From the NCBI GenBank assembly GCA_949284615.1, contig CASDWL010000028.1, forward strand, positions 1-8,908: DNA of 8,908 nt. Reading direction: 5' to 3'. Source of the stretch: an uncultured Mycoplasma sp. GTDB lineage: Bacteria > Bacillota_I > Bacilli_A > Mycoplasmatales > Metamycoplasmataceae. A program made the position numbers and the translations under genes. The notes under the pieces were generated by a model. That model was not told where the DNA came from, made no database searches, and saw only the letters and a program-made list of their open reading frames with translations. This document shows positions 7,288-8,908 of the stretch, piece after piece (the stretch's first letter is position 1; the number at the start of each line of letters is the position of its first letter).

Positions 7288-8892
7288 ATGAAAAAAAGTA
7301 ATTTTTTTTTAATTAGTTTAAATGCATCTATTCTAGTTTTACCAATACTTTCGATATCATGTAAAAGTGATGAAATATATGCTTCTAGTGATATTTCCAA
7401 CATTAATGATACATTTAAAGAAGAACAAATAAAAATATATGATTTATTGAATAGAAACGATGAAACAACCAAACAAATAAAAGATTATATTAATGAAAAC
7501 CCCATTATTCAAATCACGGCTGCCGGAAAAGTAAATGATAATTCATTTAATCAAATGACTTGAGAAGCTATTTCATCTTTTTCCAAGCTTGCTGATATAA
7601 AAACAAGTACATATAAAGAGACCAAAACTCCATCTCCTGCTGAAATGTTTCAAGCATATTCTGATGCTTTAAATAAAAATTATAAAATTTGAATACTTAC
7701 TGGATGATCTCAGGAACAATTTTTTGCAGAATGAATAAAGATCCCTTTTTATAGAAATAAATTCTATGAAAATAAAATTAAAGTAATATCAATTGATTGG
7801 GATGTTAATAAATATTTATGTGATGTAAATGAAAATGGTGAATCAATTCCATGAGGCACTGGAATATCATTAAATTTCAAAACCCAAGAATCATCATTTT
7901 TAATAGGTTATTCTGTTTCTAAATTTTTAGCAGAAAAATATCCTGGTGAAGAAAATAAACACAAAAGAATATTAAATAATTCAGCAGGTGCAGATGCTTC
8001 AGGATCTACCAATTTTAATTATGGATTTGTTGAAGGTATTAGAACTTGAAATGACGAACAATTAACCAATGACACAAAAGTATCACATAATATTTACAAA
8101 GATGATTCTAAAGTATTTTTAGAAACTACATATATAGATAATAATCCATTAACAAGGAATGATTTTACTTTATCAATAAAAGGTGGTGGAACTCAAATTT
8201 TTAAAGAAAATGCCCCCACAATTATAATGCCGGTAGCTGGCGATTGAAGTAGAACAGCAGCTAATATTATTAAAGAAGGCAATAATAAAGAACAATGGGT
8301 AGTAGGTGTGGATTCTAATATGGCCATTTCATATGGGAAAACTTATGAATCATATTTTATTACTTCTTCTGAAAAAAGAATAGGTATTGCTACATTTAAA
8401 GCATTATGTTTTTTAATGGGGATAAGTCAAACATTAAATGATCCAGATTTATATCCAAATTCTACTGATATATCATGAAAAATAAATTTCCAGGAAGATG
8501 TGATTGAACAAATTGTTATAAGCGATACATCTAAAGAACTAAACAAAGTAGAAAATATGTCAGTTAATGGCGGAATTGAACTAGGTTTTGTTGGAGCATC
8601 GGCATCAACATTATCAAATAGTGATGATGCTAAAAAATTTGATCAAATTGTTTTGGAAACTGAAAAAAAATTTTTTACTGGAACTGATGCTGAATCACAA
8701 AAAACATTATTAAGAAACAATGTAGATGAAGTTGCACTAAAAGCTTATGATGTTGCAAAAACATCAAATAATATTCAAGAATATGACCAAGCTGTTTTCA
8801 ATTTAAAAAATGTTGTATACGGAGAAATGACTGCAGGAAATAAATCTTATTTTAATATGATTATAGATGAAATAAATAAATGACTTATTTAA
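7288..8892 (+). CDS. BMP/PnrA-family nucleoside-binding lipoprotein (paralogue 2)
   Basis: The 534-residue paralogue of the protein at 1422-2960 has a basic start (MKKS), a hydrophobic stretch at about 6-21 and a lipobox LSISC ending at Cys25, so it is a surface-anchored lipoprotein. BMP-family blocks are conserved: AAGKVNDNSFNQMTWEA at about 78-94, NSAGADASGSTNFNYGF, PVAGDWSRTAANII, Gly-Val-Asp-Ser at about 340-343 and VNGGIELGFVGAS near the end. Long blocks are identical to paralogue 1. The N-terminal 70 residues, the CDVNENGE insertion and the region before the C-terminal block differ. Nine Trp codons are TGA and two are TGG, whereas paralogue 1 uses only TGA. The last Trp (TGA at 8881-8883) is followed by Leu-Ile and TAA at 8890-8892; a standard-code caller would stop too early. 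A7 (7291-7297) and T9 (7302-7310) runs lie in the signal-peptide codons. It probably feeds the same permease with a different ligand or affinity; that is inferred. Confidence 0.9.
8351..8381 (+). repeat. 31-bp exact repeat shared with paralogue 1 (copy 2)
   Basis: Identical to 2461-2491. Same reading frame and same protein block (Ser/Thr-Ser-Glu-Lys-Arg region) in both lipoproteins. Confidence 0.7.
8572..8600 (+). repeat. 29-bp exact repeat shared with paralogue 1 (copy 2)
   Basis: Identical to 2661-2689, encoding GIELGFVGAS in both lipoproteins. Confidence 0.7.
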
Positions 8893-8908
8893 ATAAATAA
8901 TTATCTAT

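Noticed and set aside
7239..7472. Minus-strand ORF opposite the start of lipoprotein 2
   Set aside because: It is antisense to the signal peptide and N-terminal region of a well-supported gene, and is hydrophobic only because of complementary AT-rich codons.
1422..8892. Apparent premature stops breaking the lipoprotein, ATPase and permease genes into pieces, suggesting pseudogenes
   Set aside because: All interruptions are TGA, the frame is unchanged across them, and the residues on both sides continue family motifs (for example NQMT-W-EA). They are Trp codons in the mycoplasma code.

Overview
The window is mollicute chromosome, most likely from a Mycoplasma-type organism. Base composition is very AT-rich. 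Every long reading frame is punctuated by TGA at places where the protein family has tryptophan. By hand count about 41 in-frame TGA and only 4 TGG codons encode Trp (translation table 4). True stops are all TAA. All genes lie on the + strand, so apparent short ORFs ending in TGA are fragments of eight real genes.

Layout. Positions 1-277 are the 3' end of rpsD (ribosomal protein S4). It is followed by a small UPF0154/YneF-type membrane protein (312-548) and a TrmH/RlmB-type SPOUT 2'-O-ribose RNA methyltransferase (590-1309). From 1422 onward the window is one nucleoside-uptake locus of the BMP/NupNOPQ (YufNOPQ, PnrA/TmpC) type. It holds a substrate-binding lipoprotein (1422-2960), a double-NBD ATPase (2963-4510), permease 1 (4536-6215), permease 2 (6215-7198) and a second, paralogous lipoprotein (7288-8892). 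Gaps inside the ATPase-permease core are 2 nt and 25 nt plus a 1-nt overlap, each with a good Shine-Dalgarno sequence, so these genes should be co-transcribed and translationally coupled.

How it works together. Each lipoprotein is anchored on the outer face of the membrane by a lipidated Cys and should capture a (purine) nucleoside. It would hand the ligand to the permease heterodimer, with import driven by the fused ATPase. Mycoplasmas generally lack de novo purine and pyrimidine synthesis, so such a system would be a main nutrient route. Substrate identity here is inferred from family membership only.

The most interesting signals are these. (1) A 25-bp identical palindromic element (8-bp arms around eight A) lies upstream of both lipoprotein genes, while the rest of their leaders differ. 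(2) Permease 1 carries a cytosolic C-terminal extension of about 170 residues: a Trp-rich segment, then a highly charged probable coiled coil. (3) Two diverged binding proteins flank a single transporter. (4) A7 and T9 homopolymer runs sit in the first codons of the second lipoprotein, a possible phase-variation tract. I found no RNA gene, insertion sequence, CRISPR array or wholly unknown multi-gene system.
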